From CAVQCX01 sp963775335 (GTDB taxonomy: Bacteria > Pseudomonadota > Gammaproteobacteria > Chromatiales > Chromatiaceae): a DNA stretch of 64,000 bases. Below the pieces are notes generated by a model, which was not told where the DNA came from, made no database searches, and was given only the letters and a program-made list of their open reading frames with translations. Positions 42,182-51,117 of the stretch are shown in pieces. Numbering within the stretch: the first letter of the stretch is position 1; the number at the start of each line of letters is the position of its first letter. Location: NCBI GenBank assembly GCA_963775335.1, contig CAVZIJ010000003.1, positions 1,116,001 through 1,180,000 on the forward strand, read 5' to 3'. Both the position numbers and the translations under genes were made by a program.

Positions 42182-43415
42182 GTGTCCGACCCTAAGCCGC
42201 GTCTGCTGGTACTGACCTCGACCTTTCCACGCTGGCCTGGCGATCACGAGCCGCCGTTCGTGTTCGAGCTGGCGAGGCGCCTCACCGACCGATTCGACGT
42301 GACGGTGCTGGCGCCCCACGCCCCCGGCCTGGCGACGACCGAGCAGATGGAAGACATTCAAGTGAGGCGATTCCGCTACGCGCCCCAGTTCTTCGAGCGC
42401 CTGGCATACGAGGGGGGAATGTTGGCGAAGCTGCACAGGTCGCCCTGGTATTGGTGCCTGATACCGCTCTTCCTGGCCGGGCAATGCATTGCCACCCTGC
42501 AGCTCCTCCGACGCCAATCCATCGACCTGGTCCATGCACACTGGCTGCTTCCCCAAGGCCTCATCGCCGTCTTGGCCCGCGCCCTGTCACCGAGAACGTC
42601 CTGGGGTTCTATGCACCAGCCACGGGGGCGATCTATACGCCATCAAAGGCCGTCTCGGCTCGCGCCTGAAAAGCTGGACGTTGCGCCATTGCGACCACGT
42701 CACGGTGGTCAGCGACGCCATGGCCGACAAGGTCATTCAACTCGGTGCTGCCCCAGAGCGCCTTTCGATCGCGCCGATGGGGACCGAGCTCGAGCTCCTG
42801 TTCTCACCTGGGTCCGAGCCGCGCGGTCCCGACACCCTGTTGTTCGTGGGCCGATTAGTCGAAAAGAAAGGCTTGGAATATCTGCTGAGAGCCATGCCAC
42901 TCGTCCTGCAGCGGTATCCCGGCGCGCACCTCACCGTCGTCGGCGCGGGCCCGGAAGCGCCGCACCTGGAGCAGTTGGCGGCAGAGCTATCCCTGGCTTC
43001 CGCCGTAAGCTTCCTCGGTGCGATCGAGCACAGTGCCCTTCCGGCGATCTATCGCAAAGCGGCCATTGCTATCTTTCCCTATGTCCCGACACGATCGGGA
43101 GATCAGGAGGGATTTGGCTTGGTGATGGTCGAAGCGCTCGGCTGCGGATGCGCGGTGATCGCCACCGCGATGGATACGACCCGGGACGTTCTCATCGACG
43201 GCACCACCGGGCTCGCCGTTCCTCCGAAGAACCCCGGAGCGATCGCTGACGCTGTACTCCGGTTGATGGACGAGCCCACCCAGGCCAGACGCCTCTCCGC
43301 GCAAGGAAGACGCCACGTCCAAGCGCATTTCGGTTGGCTGCCCGTAGCCCGGGGCTACCGCTCGATCCTGTTCTCAATGGCCGGCACGGAGCCGCCGGCA
43401 TCGAGCCAGCCTTGA
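42182..43415 (+). pseudogene. GT4-family glycosyltransferase, interrupted by a single-base frameshift
   Basis: This GT-B glycosyltransferase begins at GTG 42182 with LLVLTSTFPRWPGDHEPPFVFELARRL. It continues in that frame to LARALSPR near 42595. Homology then resumes in the +1 frame with VLCTSHGGDLYAIKGR, VGRLVEKKGLEYLLRAMP and the donor-binding EGFGLVMVEALGCGCAVIA, ending at 43415. GAACGTCC at 42594-42601 marks the break; removing one A gives SPRRPGVLCTSHGG and a protein of about 410 residues. Both parts are well conserved. It follows a methyltransferase gene by 8 bp and precedes the glycan locus. The sugar donor and acceptor are unknown. A sequencing error is as likely as true inactivation. 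Confidence 0.88.
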
Positions 43416-43736
43416 GCGCAGGTTTTCGCCATGAGATCAATATGTTATCGGATTGTCACCGTTCGGACGGCGGTGGCCAACCGGGGGTGTCGCGCCCGCC
43501 GATTGCGGGGGACAGCTCCCTGCCGGTGATCCATCGAGAGAGATCTCTTCGAGCCTCGCCACACACCGAACCGCTCTCTTCCAGACACCTGCCGCTGACG
43601 CAGGCCTGCCCGATCCGGGCGAGGGTGCTAACCGCAGGCCGCGCCTCGGCGTTCACAAAACGCACGAAACCCACTTGATCTTAGGTCGCCCCGGATCTAT
43701 TGTTCTATAAAACCGAACAACCGCGCGGATACAAGA
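43416..43736 (+). other. Intergenic region upstream of the glycan locus
   Basis: This 320-bp gap has no open frame that resembles a protein. Composition drops in GC toward its right end. The only clear signal is the promoter-like pair at 43675-43703, described separately. I looked for an ops/JUMPstart element (GGCGGTAG), which often precedes polysaccharide operons. I found only GGCGGTGG near 43471, too weak to call. Confidence 0.3.
43675..43703 (+). promoter_or_regulatory. Putative sigma70 promoter for the glycan locus
   Basis: TTGATC and TATTGT are separated by exactly 17 bases, about 35-60 nt upstream of the proposed TTG start of the regulator gene. Another AT-rich string, TATAAA, follows at 43706. 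It is the best promoter candidate for the regulator and UDP-glucuronate decarboxylase pair. Inferred only from consensus similarity. Confidence 0.45.
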
Positions 43737-44372
43737 TTGTCTGTCTTCGACGCCTTGATCTCTTCCAGGACTCGCATCCAGATCCTGATGCACCTGTTCC
43801 TTGACCCAAGCCGGCAGGCCTATCTGCGGCAGCTTGCACGCGATTTCTCGATCGCGCCAAGCCAAGTCGGGGACGAGCTGCATCAACTGAGAGACGCCGG
43901 GTTGCTCATCGAGGAGCGCCAAGGCAAACAGGTGCTGTTCCGGGCCAACAGCCGTCATCCCTTGTTTCCGGAGCTCAGCTCCATGGTTCGCAAGGCCTTG
44001 GGCACGGACCGAATCCTCGAAAGCATAGTCTCCCGCCTCGGAAACCTCGAGCGGGCCGTATTATTGGACGATTATGCCGAGGGACGCGACTCGGGGCTCG
44101 TTGACCTGCTCCTCATCGGCAATATCGATCAACACAGCCTCGCAGACCTGGTCGCAAAAACAGAACGATATGTGAAGCGAAAGATACGCGTATTGGTCCT
44201 GACCCGCCACGAATACGCAGGATTGCTTCCAACGCTCAGCCAACGCCCCCAGTTGACGATCTGGGTCGCTCCCGGGGACGCAAACGCCGATACCGACGGG
44301 CCTCGCGAAACGCCGGTGGGAATTGCTCTGCAAGAACCCGGACAACAGGTCGAAGAGGCCCCAAGCGCGTGA
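43737..44372 (+). CDS. Winged-helix protein with nucleotidyltransferase-like domain, putative regulator
   Basis: This 211-residue protein starts, as far as I can tell, at TTG 43737 ([20 protein letters not shown]). The first 75 residues form an ArsR-like winged helix ([31 protein letters not shown]). The rest (about residues 80-185) resembles a nucleotidyltransferase fold: [23 protein letters not shown] is where a catalytic GS...DxD would lie, but the GS and one acidic residue are replaced, so catalysis is doubtful. Related two-domain proteins sit at the head of polysaccharide loci in many bacteria. The stop overlaps the next gene's GTG (GTGA), which ties it to UDP-xylose synthesis. A DNA-binding regulator sensing a nucleotide or nucleotide-sugar is my inference. 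Confidence 0.75.
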   Translation: MSVFDALISSRTRIQILMHLFLDPSRQAYLRQLARDFSIAPSQVGDELHQLRDAGLLIEERQGKQVLFRANSRHPLFPELSSMVRKALGTDRILESIVSRLGNLERAVLLDDYAEGRDSGLVDLLLIGNIDQHSLADLVAKTERYVKRKIRVLVLTRHEYAGLLPTLSQRPQLTIWVAPGDANADTDGPRETPVGIALQEPGQQVEEAPSA

Positions 44373-45328
44373 AAGATCTCAGGAAGCGGGTCCTGGTAAC
44401 GGGCGGTGCGGGCTTCCTCGGAAGCCACCTCTGTGAGCGTCTGCTAGCGGACGATTGCAACGTCCTATGCGTAGACAATTTCTATACCGGCACCAAGGCC
44501 AACATCGCGCATCTGCTGAGTAACCCGAACTTTGAGATGATGCGCCATGACGTGACCTTTCCCCTGTACGTGGAAGTCGACGAAATCTATAACCTCGCCT
44601 GCCCGGCCTCGCCCATTCACTACCAGTCCGATCCCGTACAGACCACCAAGACCAGCGTGCACGGAGCCATCAACATGCTGGGATTGGCCAAGCGGACCAA
44701 AGCCAAGATTCTCCAGGCATCCACCAGCGAGGTCTACGGCGACCCCACGGTACACCCGCAGACCGAAGAGTACTGGGGCAACATCAACCCAATCGGCTTG
44801 CGCTCATGCTACGACGAGGGTAAGCGGTGTGCTGAGACCCTTTTCTTTGATTACCACCGGCAACACGGATTGCGCATCCGCGTCGCCCGGATCTTCAACA
44901 CCTATGGCCCCCGGATGCACCCCAACGATGGGCGCGTGGTGTCCAACTTCATCGTTCAGGCGTTGAAAGGCCAGCCGATCACCATATACGGCGACGGTCG
45001 CCAGACGCGGTCTTTCTGCTTTTATCAGGACATGATCGACGGTCTCGTGCGCTTGATGAACACGCCCGATAACGTTACCGGGCCCGTCAATCTGGGCAAC
45101 CCCATTGAATTCACTATCTCGGACTTAGCGCAGCTGATCATAGACCTTACGGGCTCGGACTCGGAGCTTTCCCTGCGCCCGCTTCCATCCGATGACCCGA
45201 AACAGCGCTGTCCCGACATCCGTATGGCCAAGCGGCTTCTCGATTGGCAGCCGTCAACACAATTGCGCGATGGACTCAAGGCCACCGTCGAATATTTCGC
45301 CGGGCTTGTCGCTCGCGGCCTTGCATAG
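44369..45328 (+). CDS. UDP-glucuronate decarboxylase (UDP-xylose synthase)
   Basis: This 319-residue extended short-chain dehydrogenase decarboxylates UDP-glucuronate to UDP-xylose. The NAD-binding motif is [17 protein letters not shown], and [12 protein letters not shown] is a hallmark of UXS enzymes. The catalytic triad is visible: Ser in STSEVYGDP and the YxxxK pair in [10 protein letters not shown]. The C-terminal specificity region [24 protein letters not shown] is typical too. The GTG start overlaps the preceding regulator's stop. UDP-xylose probably feeds one of the glycosyltransferases of the locus, but that link is inferred. It is the last clearly GC-rich gene before the AT-richer island. 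Confidence 0.93.
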   Translation: MKDLRKRVLVTGGAGFLGSHLCERLLADDCNVLCVDNFYTGTKANIAHLLSNPNFEMMRHDVTFPLYVEVDEIYNLACPASPIHYQSDPVQTTKTSVHGAINMLGLAKRTKAKILQASTSEVYGDPTVHPQTEEYWGNINPIGLRSCYDEGKRCAETLFFDYHRQHGLRIRVARIFNTYGPRMHPNDGRVVSNFIVQALKGQPITIYGDGRQTRSFCFYQDMIDGLVRLMNTPDNVTGPVNLGNPIEFTISDLAQLIIDLTGSDSELSLRPLPSDDPKQRCPDIRMAKRLLDWQPSTQLRDGLKATVEYFAGLVARGLA

Positions 45329-45365
45329 GGACCTCAACCACATACCATCCATGGACGCGAAAACA

Positions 45366-45393
45366 TTGGACCCCTTTCGGTCGCACATATGAT
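45366..45393 (+). promoter_or_regulatory. Putative sigma70 promoter before the radical SAM gene
   Basis: TTGGAC and TATGAT are spaced by 16 bases within the 101-bp gap between the UDP-glucuronate decarboxylase and radical SAM genes. The GAGGAG ribosome binding site and ATG lie about 30 nt farther on. It would drive the AT-richer island independently of the upstream genes. Confidence 0.5.
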
Positions 45394-45429
45394 AATTCTC
45401 TACAAAGCATCGCCATCGAGGAGCCGCTA

Positions 45430-46758
45430 ATGAACGCACCAAGCCCCGATACCCACGATCCCGCCGAGTATACGCTGACCAAGCGCCGCGTCATCACCCG
45501 CCGTGGCGTCCTTTGGCTCGGCCAAACGTGCAATCTCCGTTGCCACTTCTGCTACTTTCTGGATCGCATCGACGATAAGAGCCATCCTGAACATCCCTTC
45601 ATGTCCGTGGCCAAAGCGAAACAGATCTGCTCCACTCTCGCGGATTACTACGGAAACAATGCTATAGACATCCAAGGTGGCGAGCCTACCATTTACCCGC
45701 ACATCTTCGATCTCACGCACCATTGCAGGGAAATAGGTTTACTGCCCACCCTGATTACGAACGCTATTCCACTCTCCAATGCTCGCAACTGTCATCAACT
45801 AAAACAGGCCGGAATTCGCGACCTGCTTATCAGTATCCAAGGACTTGACGACACATATGACCAGATCGTCGGCACATCCAATGCCTTTCCCAAACAGATG
45901 CGTGGATTAGAAAATGTAGCCAGTTCCGGAATTCCCGTCCGCTTCAATTGTGTCCTCTCCAAGCCCGCATTGCCCCAGCTAGTCCGTATTGCCCAGCTTG
46001 CTGTGGATTACGGCGCCCGGGTCGTCAACTTTCTCGCATTCAACCCTTTCGAAGACCAGCAACTTCAGGGAAAGCGAAGCGCTTTCAACGTGCCCCGATA
46101 TACCGAGGTCAGTCAATACCTAAACCCAGCCATGGATCTCTTGGCCAGCTCGGGAATTGAATGCAACGTTCGTTATTTCCCGATTTGCATGGTAGATGCT
46201 TCCCACCGAAAGTCTATTTTCAATTTTCAACAGCTCCCCTACGACATTCACGAATGGGATTACGCTTCTTGGTCATGGACCGGTATGAAACCCCAGCGTA
46301 TGCGCGACGGCGACCTTTCTCCGGTCGTCGACCTGCCAGATGTCACGATAGATCCCGCCATCTATAGCGGAAGCTTAAAATATGCCGCAGATTCCGTCCG
46401 AACCCTGATCCACCGACACCCCGTGCTACGCGGCCCTGCTACCGCCCTCCACCGCTCTCTCAGCCGAGTCGTCAACTTTTCCAAGTCGAACGGGAGCGCC
46501 CAAGGCGACCGTAACGCCCTGTATCGCGCTAACGGGCGAATGCGCGCTTCAACTCACTGCCGTTACCACTACGCCGACGCCTGCAGCCGATGCTCCGCAA
46601 AGCAGATCTGCGACGGCTTTCATGGAGACTACGCGGCGATCTTCGGGACCGACGAAGCCCGCCCGATCGTCGACCACCCCCCTACAGTTGATCCAACGCA
46701 TTACATACAAGATCAAGACAAAGTCGTCGAGCCAGAGGACTACGGATGGGCCTTGTAA
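45430..46758 (+). CDS. Radical SAM protein with SPASM-like C-terminal Cys cluster
   Basis: This 442-residue protein starts at ATG 45430 behind GAGGAG. The radical SAM cluster motif CNLRCHFC (Cys34, Cys38, Cys41) is exact CX3CX2C. DIQGGEPTIYP supplies the SAM-binding GGE motif. The C-terminal region holds a Cys cluster of form C-X7-C-X2-C-X5-C (from HCRYHY to QICDGFHGDY), resembling part of a SPASM auxiliary-cluster domain. Between them is a Ser/Asp-rich stretch with no clear domain. The substrate is unknown. It overlaps the following GT2 gene by 13 bp, so it belongs to the glycan operon. A radical reaction on a sugar, lipid or peptide carrier is possible; none is shown by sequence. Confidence 0.88.
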   Translation: MNAPSPDTHDPAEYTLTKRRVITRRGVLWLGQTCNLRCHFCYFLDRIDDKSHPEHPFMSVAKAKQICSTLADYYGNNAIDIQGGEPTIYPHIFDLTHHCREIGLLPTLITNAIPLSNARNCHQLKQAGIRDLLISIQGLDDTYDQIVGTSNAFPKQMRGLENVASSGIPVRFNCVLSKPALPQLVRIAQLAVDYGARVVNFLAFNPFEDQQLQGKRSAFNVPRYTEVSQYLNPAMDLLASSGIECNVRYFPICMVDASHRKSIFNFQQLPYDIHEWDYASWSWTGMKPQRMRDGDLSPVVDLPDVTIDPAIYSGSLKYAADSVRTLIHRHPVLRGPATALHRSLSRVVNFSKSNGSAQGDRNALYRANGRMRASTHCRYHYADACSRCSAKQICDGFHGDYAAIFGTDEARPIVDHPPTVDPTHYIQDQDKVVEPEDYGWAL

Positions 46759-47837
46759 ATGCTCCGGAGTCTCTTTCCCTAAACCTCCTGTCTTCCGGGC
46801 TGAACAACCTCCCGGTGGCTCTTCCGTTTGTCACCGTGGTCGTCACTCTTTATAACTATGAAACCTTTGTTCTGGATTGCCTCCGCTCGATCGCGGGGCA
46901 ATCCTATCCCAGATTCAAATGCGTCGTTATCGATGACTGCTCCACCGACCGATCCGCGGCTCTCGTCGAGGACTTTCTCGCCGAAGTCGAACCCTCTACA
47001 CCTTTCGTCCTTGTTCGTCATGCCCAGAACCAAGGCCAGATGGCTGCATTCAAGACGGGCCTCCAGCACGCCGAAGGGGAATTCCTCGTTTATGTCGACG
47101 CCGATGACCTACTGCTTCCCGACTTTCTCCAAGGGCATCTTGTAGCCCATCTTAGCGGACTGCCAGTTGCATTCACGAGCTCCGATCAGTATCAAATCAA
47201 TGAACACGGCGAAATCATTGGAGGCTTGCATCCAGACCTTCTCGCCCGAGGGAAAACCCGGCGCGTATACCCACATCACGTCTTTGGAAACCGTTGGGTG
47301 TGGGCTACCACCAGTTCTATGATGTTCCGCCGCGCCGCTCTCGAATTGATCGTCACAGATACAACCGCCCCCTTTCGCACCTGCGCCGATAACTACCTTT
47401 GCCACTTCGCCAACATGATCGGCGGTTCTCTCCTGCTACCCCAGCGGCTGGGCTGTTACAGGCGGCATGGAAACAACCATTTCAGCCAAAACCGCATGGT
47501 CGGGGGCGCCCATCCTACGGGAGATATGCGACATCATCCCTCTCATCACAGCGTTCGCACGGCCATCATCTCACATCTTATTCTCTACCCCGACCGTTTC
47601 GTCTCGACACTTGGTAAGTGGCCCTATGCACGTCTTCTCTCTCGTGCCATGACATTCGCCGAAGCCGTCTCGTATTCTTTTCAGACGCTGGTCGGGAATC
47701 GCCGCGAATTACTTCGCAGATCCTTGCCCGTTTTCCTCCTCCGGAGCCTGCTCACCCGGGCCAGATGGAATCTTCGCTGGATCGTAAAAGCCCCTAGGTA
47801 CATAAAATCGGTCCCTCCGCCAGAAACGCAACTATGA
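46746..47837 (+). CDS. GT2-family glycosyltransferase
   Basis: This 363-residue GT-A enzyme starts inside the radical SAM gene. The N-terminal nucleotide-sugar region reads FVTVVVTLYNYETFVLDCLRSI, then VVIDDCSTDRS. The metal-binding motif is VYVDADDLL near residue 118. Residues around 210-240 (FRTCADNYLCHFANMIGG) likely form the acceptor site. The last 100 residues are basic and hydrophobic, suggesting membrane association. It is translationally coupled on both sides: its stop overlaps the next gene's ATG (ATGA at 47834). Donor and acceptor are unknown. Low-GC, pyrimidine-rich codons (CTT, TCT, TTC) set it apart from the window's housekeeping genes. Confidence 0.88.
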   Translation: MGLVNAPESLSLNLLSSGLNNLPVALPFVTVVVTLYNYETFVLDCLRSIAGQSYPRFKCVVIDDCSTDRSAALVEDFLAEVEPSTPFVLVRHAQNQGQMAAFKTGLQHAEGEFLVYVDADDLLLPDFLQGHLVAHLSGLPVAFTSSDQYQINEHGEIIGGLHPDLLARGKTRRVYPHHVFGNRWVWATTSSMMFRRAALELIVTDTTAPFRTCADNYLCHFANMIGGSLLLPQRLGCYRRHGNNHFSQNRMVGGAHPTGDMRHHPSHHSVRTAIISHLILYPDRFVSTLGKWPYARLLSRAMTFAEAVSYSFQTLVGNRRELLRRSLPVFLLRSLLTRARWNLRWIVKAPRYIKSVPPPETQL

Positions 47838-48685
47838 ATGACCAAGATATGCCAGAAGCCATCTACACCCCGGGCGCTCTCCATGCCCAGGGCTTTAAGC
47901 TCTGGCCGATAATGTTCGCCGGCGTTTGGACCTACCGCGAACTCCTCTACCGCATGATTCTGCGCGACATCTCTGTTCGTTATCGGCAGTCGCTTCTCGG
48001 TTACGTCTGGGCGGTGGCTCCCCAAATAGCCACCGCCACTGTTTTTGCCTATCTCGCGTCGAGTCGCGTTCTGCCGATCACAGGAGTACCTGTTCCCTAT
48101 TTGGCTTATGCCCTATGGAGCCTTGCCGTTTGGAATTTCTTCGCCTCATGTTTGTCCGGATCAACGGCCAGCCTCGCCGCAGCCGGCCAGATGGTGACAA
48201 AAGTCAATTTTCCTAAAGAATTACTCGTGATAGCCCCGGTAGGCACAGCCTGCTTTGACTTCCTGGTTCGTCTGCTCCCCGTCGCCGCCGCTTTCGCGTG
48301 GTTGGGCGTTCGTCCTTTCCCGTTGGCGTTCCTGTTGCCCATTCTTCTGATTCCTTTAGCGCTGTTCGGCATCGGCCTCGGTTTCTTCTTCTCTCTCGGT
48401 AACCTCGTGCTACGGGATGTCGGTAACGCCGTCGGAATGCTGCTCACTTTTGGCATGTTTCTAACTCCCGTTCTCTACCCTCCCCCAACAACGGACCCTC
48501 TTTATCTGATCAATTTTCTCAATCCTTTGAGCCCTCTGGTTACGGCGACTCAGCAGGCCATGTTCCAAGGCTTTTTTTCTTCAGCAAGCCTTTGGGGTGT
48601 CTACAGCACCGTTTCCCTGGTGACCTTTCTCGTTGGCTGGCGCTTCTTCTACCTCGTTCTTCCGCGCATCGCGGAGCGGGCCTAA
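47834..48685 (+). CDS. ABC-2 polysaccharide exporter permease (Wzm/KpsM-like)
   Basis: This 283-residue inner-membrane permease has an amphipathic N-terminal segment (YRELLYRMILRDISVRYRQSLLGYVWAV), diagnostic of Wzm/RfbD/TagG permeases. Six membrane spans follow. The gate region LGNLVLRDVGNAVGMLLTFGMFLTPVLYP is strongly conserved in the family. With the ATPase gene 3 bp downstream it forms an ABC exporter for a lipid-linked polysaccharide. Substrates of such exporters are O-antigens, capsules or teichoic-acid-like polymers. The substrate here must be inferred from neighbouring genes. Confidence 0.92.
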   Translation: MNDQDMPEAIYTPGALHAQGFKLWPIMFAGVWTYRELLYRMILRDISVRYRQSLLGYVWAVAPQIATATVFAYLASSRVLPITGVPVPYLAYALWSLAVWNFFASCLSGSTASLAAAGQMVTKVNFPKELLVIAPVGTACFDFLVRLLPVAAAFAWLGVRPFPLAFLLPILLIPLALFGIGLGFFFSLGNLVLRDVGNAVGMLLTFGMFLTPVLYPPPTTDPLYLINFLNPLSPLVTATQQAMFQGFFSSASLWGVYSTVSLVTFLVGWRFFYLVLPRIAERA

Positions 48686-48688
48686 GTT

Positions 48689-49915
48689 ATGTCCTTCAGA
48701 CCGTTAATCCGAGTGGAATCCGTCCGTAAGAAATTTTGTCGCTCGTTAAATAAATCCATGGTCTACGGTGCACTAGACATTCTCTCCGAGTCATTCGGTC
48801 GACTTCCCCCCCCTAGTCTTCGCGTCGGCGAGTTTTGGGCTCTTGACAACGTATCCTTTGAGGCTGAACCCGGAGAATGCTTCGGAATTATAGGAGCCAA
48901 CGGCTCCGGAAAGAGCACTTTACTAAAGCTCATCAACGGCACCATTATGCCCGACGCAGGGCGTATCACCGTACGCGGCCGCGTTGGCGCATTAATCGAG
49001 ATCGGGGCAGGCTTTCACCCTTTGCTTTCAGGCCGCGAGAACATTTTCCTTAGTGCTGCTACCCACGGCATGCCCTTGTCTCGTCTTCGGAAGAAGCTGG
49101 ACGCCATAATAGATTTTTCCGAGCTCGGTGAGTTTATAGACACTCCGGTGAAACACTACTCCACTGGCATGTATATGCGGCTCGGATTTTCGGTAGCCGC
49201 GTTTCTCGATTCTCACATCTTACTCATCGACGAAGCTTTCGCAGTTGGTGACACGGCTTTTCGCCTTAAGTGCTTCCGCTACGTTTCGGCCCTCACCAAT
49301 AACGGCGCCGTCATTTTGCTCGTTACTCACAACCTTGCCGAAATTTATCGCCTTTGCTCCCGAGTTCTCGTTCTCGACCAAGGCCACCCATTTTTCTCTG
49401 GAGATGTCCATACCGCGATATCCCGCTACCAGGAGCTGAGTTTAAAGCTTTCCAACAAGCCTTCCTCTAACGACGGTCAGATACAAATTCTTTCCGCCGT
49501 CCCAATAGCCGAGGGCGGGTTCCCTTGCTTTTCTTTTCCCACGAGCCGTCTTCTCGGTCTCCAGTTCACCTATGAAAGTTCCCTCTCTCTTTCAAACTCT
49601 ACGATTATCATAAAGCTTGTAAATAGCGAAGTCGGCCCTTTTGTCTCTTTTACCAACCACGTGACAGGAACCGCTATCCCACTCCGTCGAGGAAATGGAA
49701 CAATCCAGGTGTTTCTTCATAACCTCGATCTTTTGTCCGGTTCCTATTGTTTTGAGATACATTTATACGACTCTCTCCGCACAACGTTCTTCTCCAAGCT
49801 CACACCGGCCTGCTGTTTCCGCATAGAATCACCCATACCTGATGTCTGGAAAGATTTTCATTTGCTCCGAGCATCACATCATTGGAACATTCACCCCACG
49901 TGCCTCCCTGAGTGA
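48689..49915 (+). CDS. ABC polysaccharide exporter ATPase with C-terminal extension (Wzt-like)
   Basis: This 408-residue ATPase has Walker A GANGSGKSTLLKLI (near residue 70), the Wzt-type signature YSTGMYMRLGFSVA instead of LSGGQ, Walker B ILLIDEAFAVGD, and H-loop LLVTHNLAEI. Residues beyond 250 form a C-terminal domain of about 150 residues, beta-rich in appearance. That is like the Wzt C-terminal carbohydrate-binding domain, which in E. coli O8/O9a recognises the modified non-reducing end of the O-antigen. A terminally modified glycan is therefore plausible here, for example sulfated or methylated by the downstream enzymes. The stop overlaps the GTG of the sialidase-like gene. Confidence 0.92.
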   Translation: MSFRPLIRVESVRKKFCRSLNKSMVYGALDILSESFGRLPPPSLRVGEFWALDNVSFEAEPGECFGIIGANGSGKSTLLKLINGTIMPDAGRITVRGRVGALIEIGAGFHPLLSGRENIFLSAATHGMPLSRLRKKLDAIIDFSELGEFIDTPVKHYSTGMYMRLGFSVAAFLDSHILLIDEAFAVGDTAFRLKCFRYVSALTNNGAVILLVTHNLAEIYRLCSRVLVLDQGHPFFSGDVHTAISRYQELSLKLSNKPSSNDGQIQILSAVPIAEGGFPCFSFPTSRLLGLQFTYESSLSLSNSTIIIKLVNSEVGPFVSFTNHVTGTAIPLRRGNGTIQVFLHNLDLLSGSYCFEIHLYDSLRTTFFSKLTPACCFRIESPIPDVWKDFHLLRASHHWNIHPTCLPE

Positions 49916-51039
49916 CGTACGGCATGTCGACATTCGCTTTTTCCGTCCTCCGCTGCTGGGTCCATTTGGTAGCTACCCTTTTTTTCGCCCTTTATCCGAT
50001 TAAGTCCCTCGCCTCGTTGGAGGTAATCTCCTCGGAATACATCTTTCCAGACAATATGTTTCCGTCGGTGCACGCCGCGACCCTGGTCGAAACGTCATCC
50101 GGGTTACTCGCTGCTTGGTTCGCGGGCACGCGGGAGGGCGCCAACGATGTCTCCATATGGACATCCCGGAGAAACCGTACGGCCTGGAGCCATCCGACCC
50201 TCGTCGCTCGGGGGGCCGCCCCCGACGGAACCGCTCTTCCTTGCTGGAACCCTGTTCTGTTCCGCGGCACCGACGGCAATATATTGTTGATATATCGGGT
50301 TGGCCAGAATCCTCGTACCTGGTGGGCCGAATACTTGACATCGCGCGACAACGGCTTTTCATGGACAGGCCCTCGCCGTCTCCCTCCTACCTTTCTCGGG
50401 CCCATTAAGAATAAACCCCTAGTCTATCCAGATGGCCTCCAAGTATATGGAAGTAGCACCGAAAACAACGGCTGGAATGTGCGGGTAGAATTGCTGAACC
50501 CTGCCCATAATGTTGCGAAGATCGTAAGATTGACCCCGGCCCGCGAGGTCGTCGGCCTCCAGGCCATCCAGCCTACTTTGATACCTATTGGTCAAAGTCA
50601 TATTCTCCTATTGTGTCGCACAAAATCTGGCTTCATCGCTCAAGCCAGAAGCGACGACAGGGGCTCGACCTGGACACCCATTTTTCCTACGCTGCTACCG
50701 AACCCAAACTCCGGAATTGACGGTACCGCTCTATCCGACGGGCGCCTCTTGTTGGTCTACAACCGCTCTCGCAAACAGAGAACCCCTCTAAATATAGCTG
50801 TCTCTCGCGATGGCGTCTCGTGGCACGAAATCACAACTCTCGAGTCGGGTAATGGAGAATTTTCTTATCCCGCAGTTATTCAAACAAAGGACGGTCTGGT
50901 TCACATCGCATATACTTGGAACCGGCGGCTTACCAAACACGTTGTTGTCGACCCTTATTACGGCGAGCGCTCCGTGCCACAGTCTTCCATTCCTCCATCC
51001 GCCACGTCGTATTCTTCCCATAGACGCGCCCTCGAATGA
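49912..51039 (+). CDS. Sialidase-like (BNR/Asp-box) secreted protein
   Basis: This 375-residue protein has a signal-like N-terminus (LRCWVHLVATLFFALYPIKSLAS). A beta-propeller-like body follows, with Asp-box motifs SRDNGFSWTGP and SDDRGSTWTPI, and a weaker SRDGVSWHEI. It resembles predicted neuraminidases (COG4692): MFPSVHAATLVETSSGLLAAWFAG and NEGEFSYPAVIQTKDGLVHIAYTW-type segments are present. It may be a glycan-cleaving or glycan-binding enzyme outside the cytoplasmic membrane; whether it is a true sialidase is uncertain. The GTG start at 49912 overlaps the preceding ATPase stop; an ATG four codons on is an alternative. A secreted glycosidase-like gene inside an exporter operon is notable. 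Confidence 0.78.
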   Translation: MTYGMSTFAFSVLRCWVHLVATLFFALYPIKSLASLEVISSEYIFPDNMFPSVHAATLVETSSGLLAAWFAGTREGANDVSIWTSRRNRTAWSHPTLVARGAAPDGTALPCWNPVLFRGTDGNILLIYRVGQNPRTWWAEYLTSRDNGFSWTGPRRLPPTFLGPIKNKPLVYPDGLQVYGSSTENNGWNVRVELLNPAHNVAKIVRLTPAREVVGLQAIQPTLIPIGQSHILLLCRTKSGFIAQARSDDRGSTWTPIFPTLLPNPNSGIDGTALSDGRLLLVYNRSRKQRTPLNIAVSRDGVSWHEITTLESGNGEFSYPAVIQTKDGLVHIAYTWNRRLTKHVVVDPYYGERSVPQSSIPPSATSYSSHRRALE

Positions 51040-51117
51040 TGGAATTTTCTGACGGCCGAGTTTCTATTGGACACCGCGTTCGCTGGAGAAACCGCACTAT
51101 ATAGGACCTACCAATCT

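Noticed and set aside
6621..42601. Programmed ribosomal frameshifting at GAACGTCC
   Set aside because: In truA the mRNA carries the reverse complement, GGACGUUC, so ribosomes would not see one common signal. The shared feature exists only at the DNA level.
43416..43674. ops/JUMPstart (RfaH) element ahead of the glycan locus
   Set aside because: Only GGCGGTGG was found near 43471; the core GGCGGTAGC is missing.
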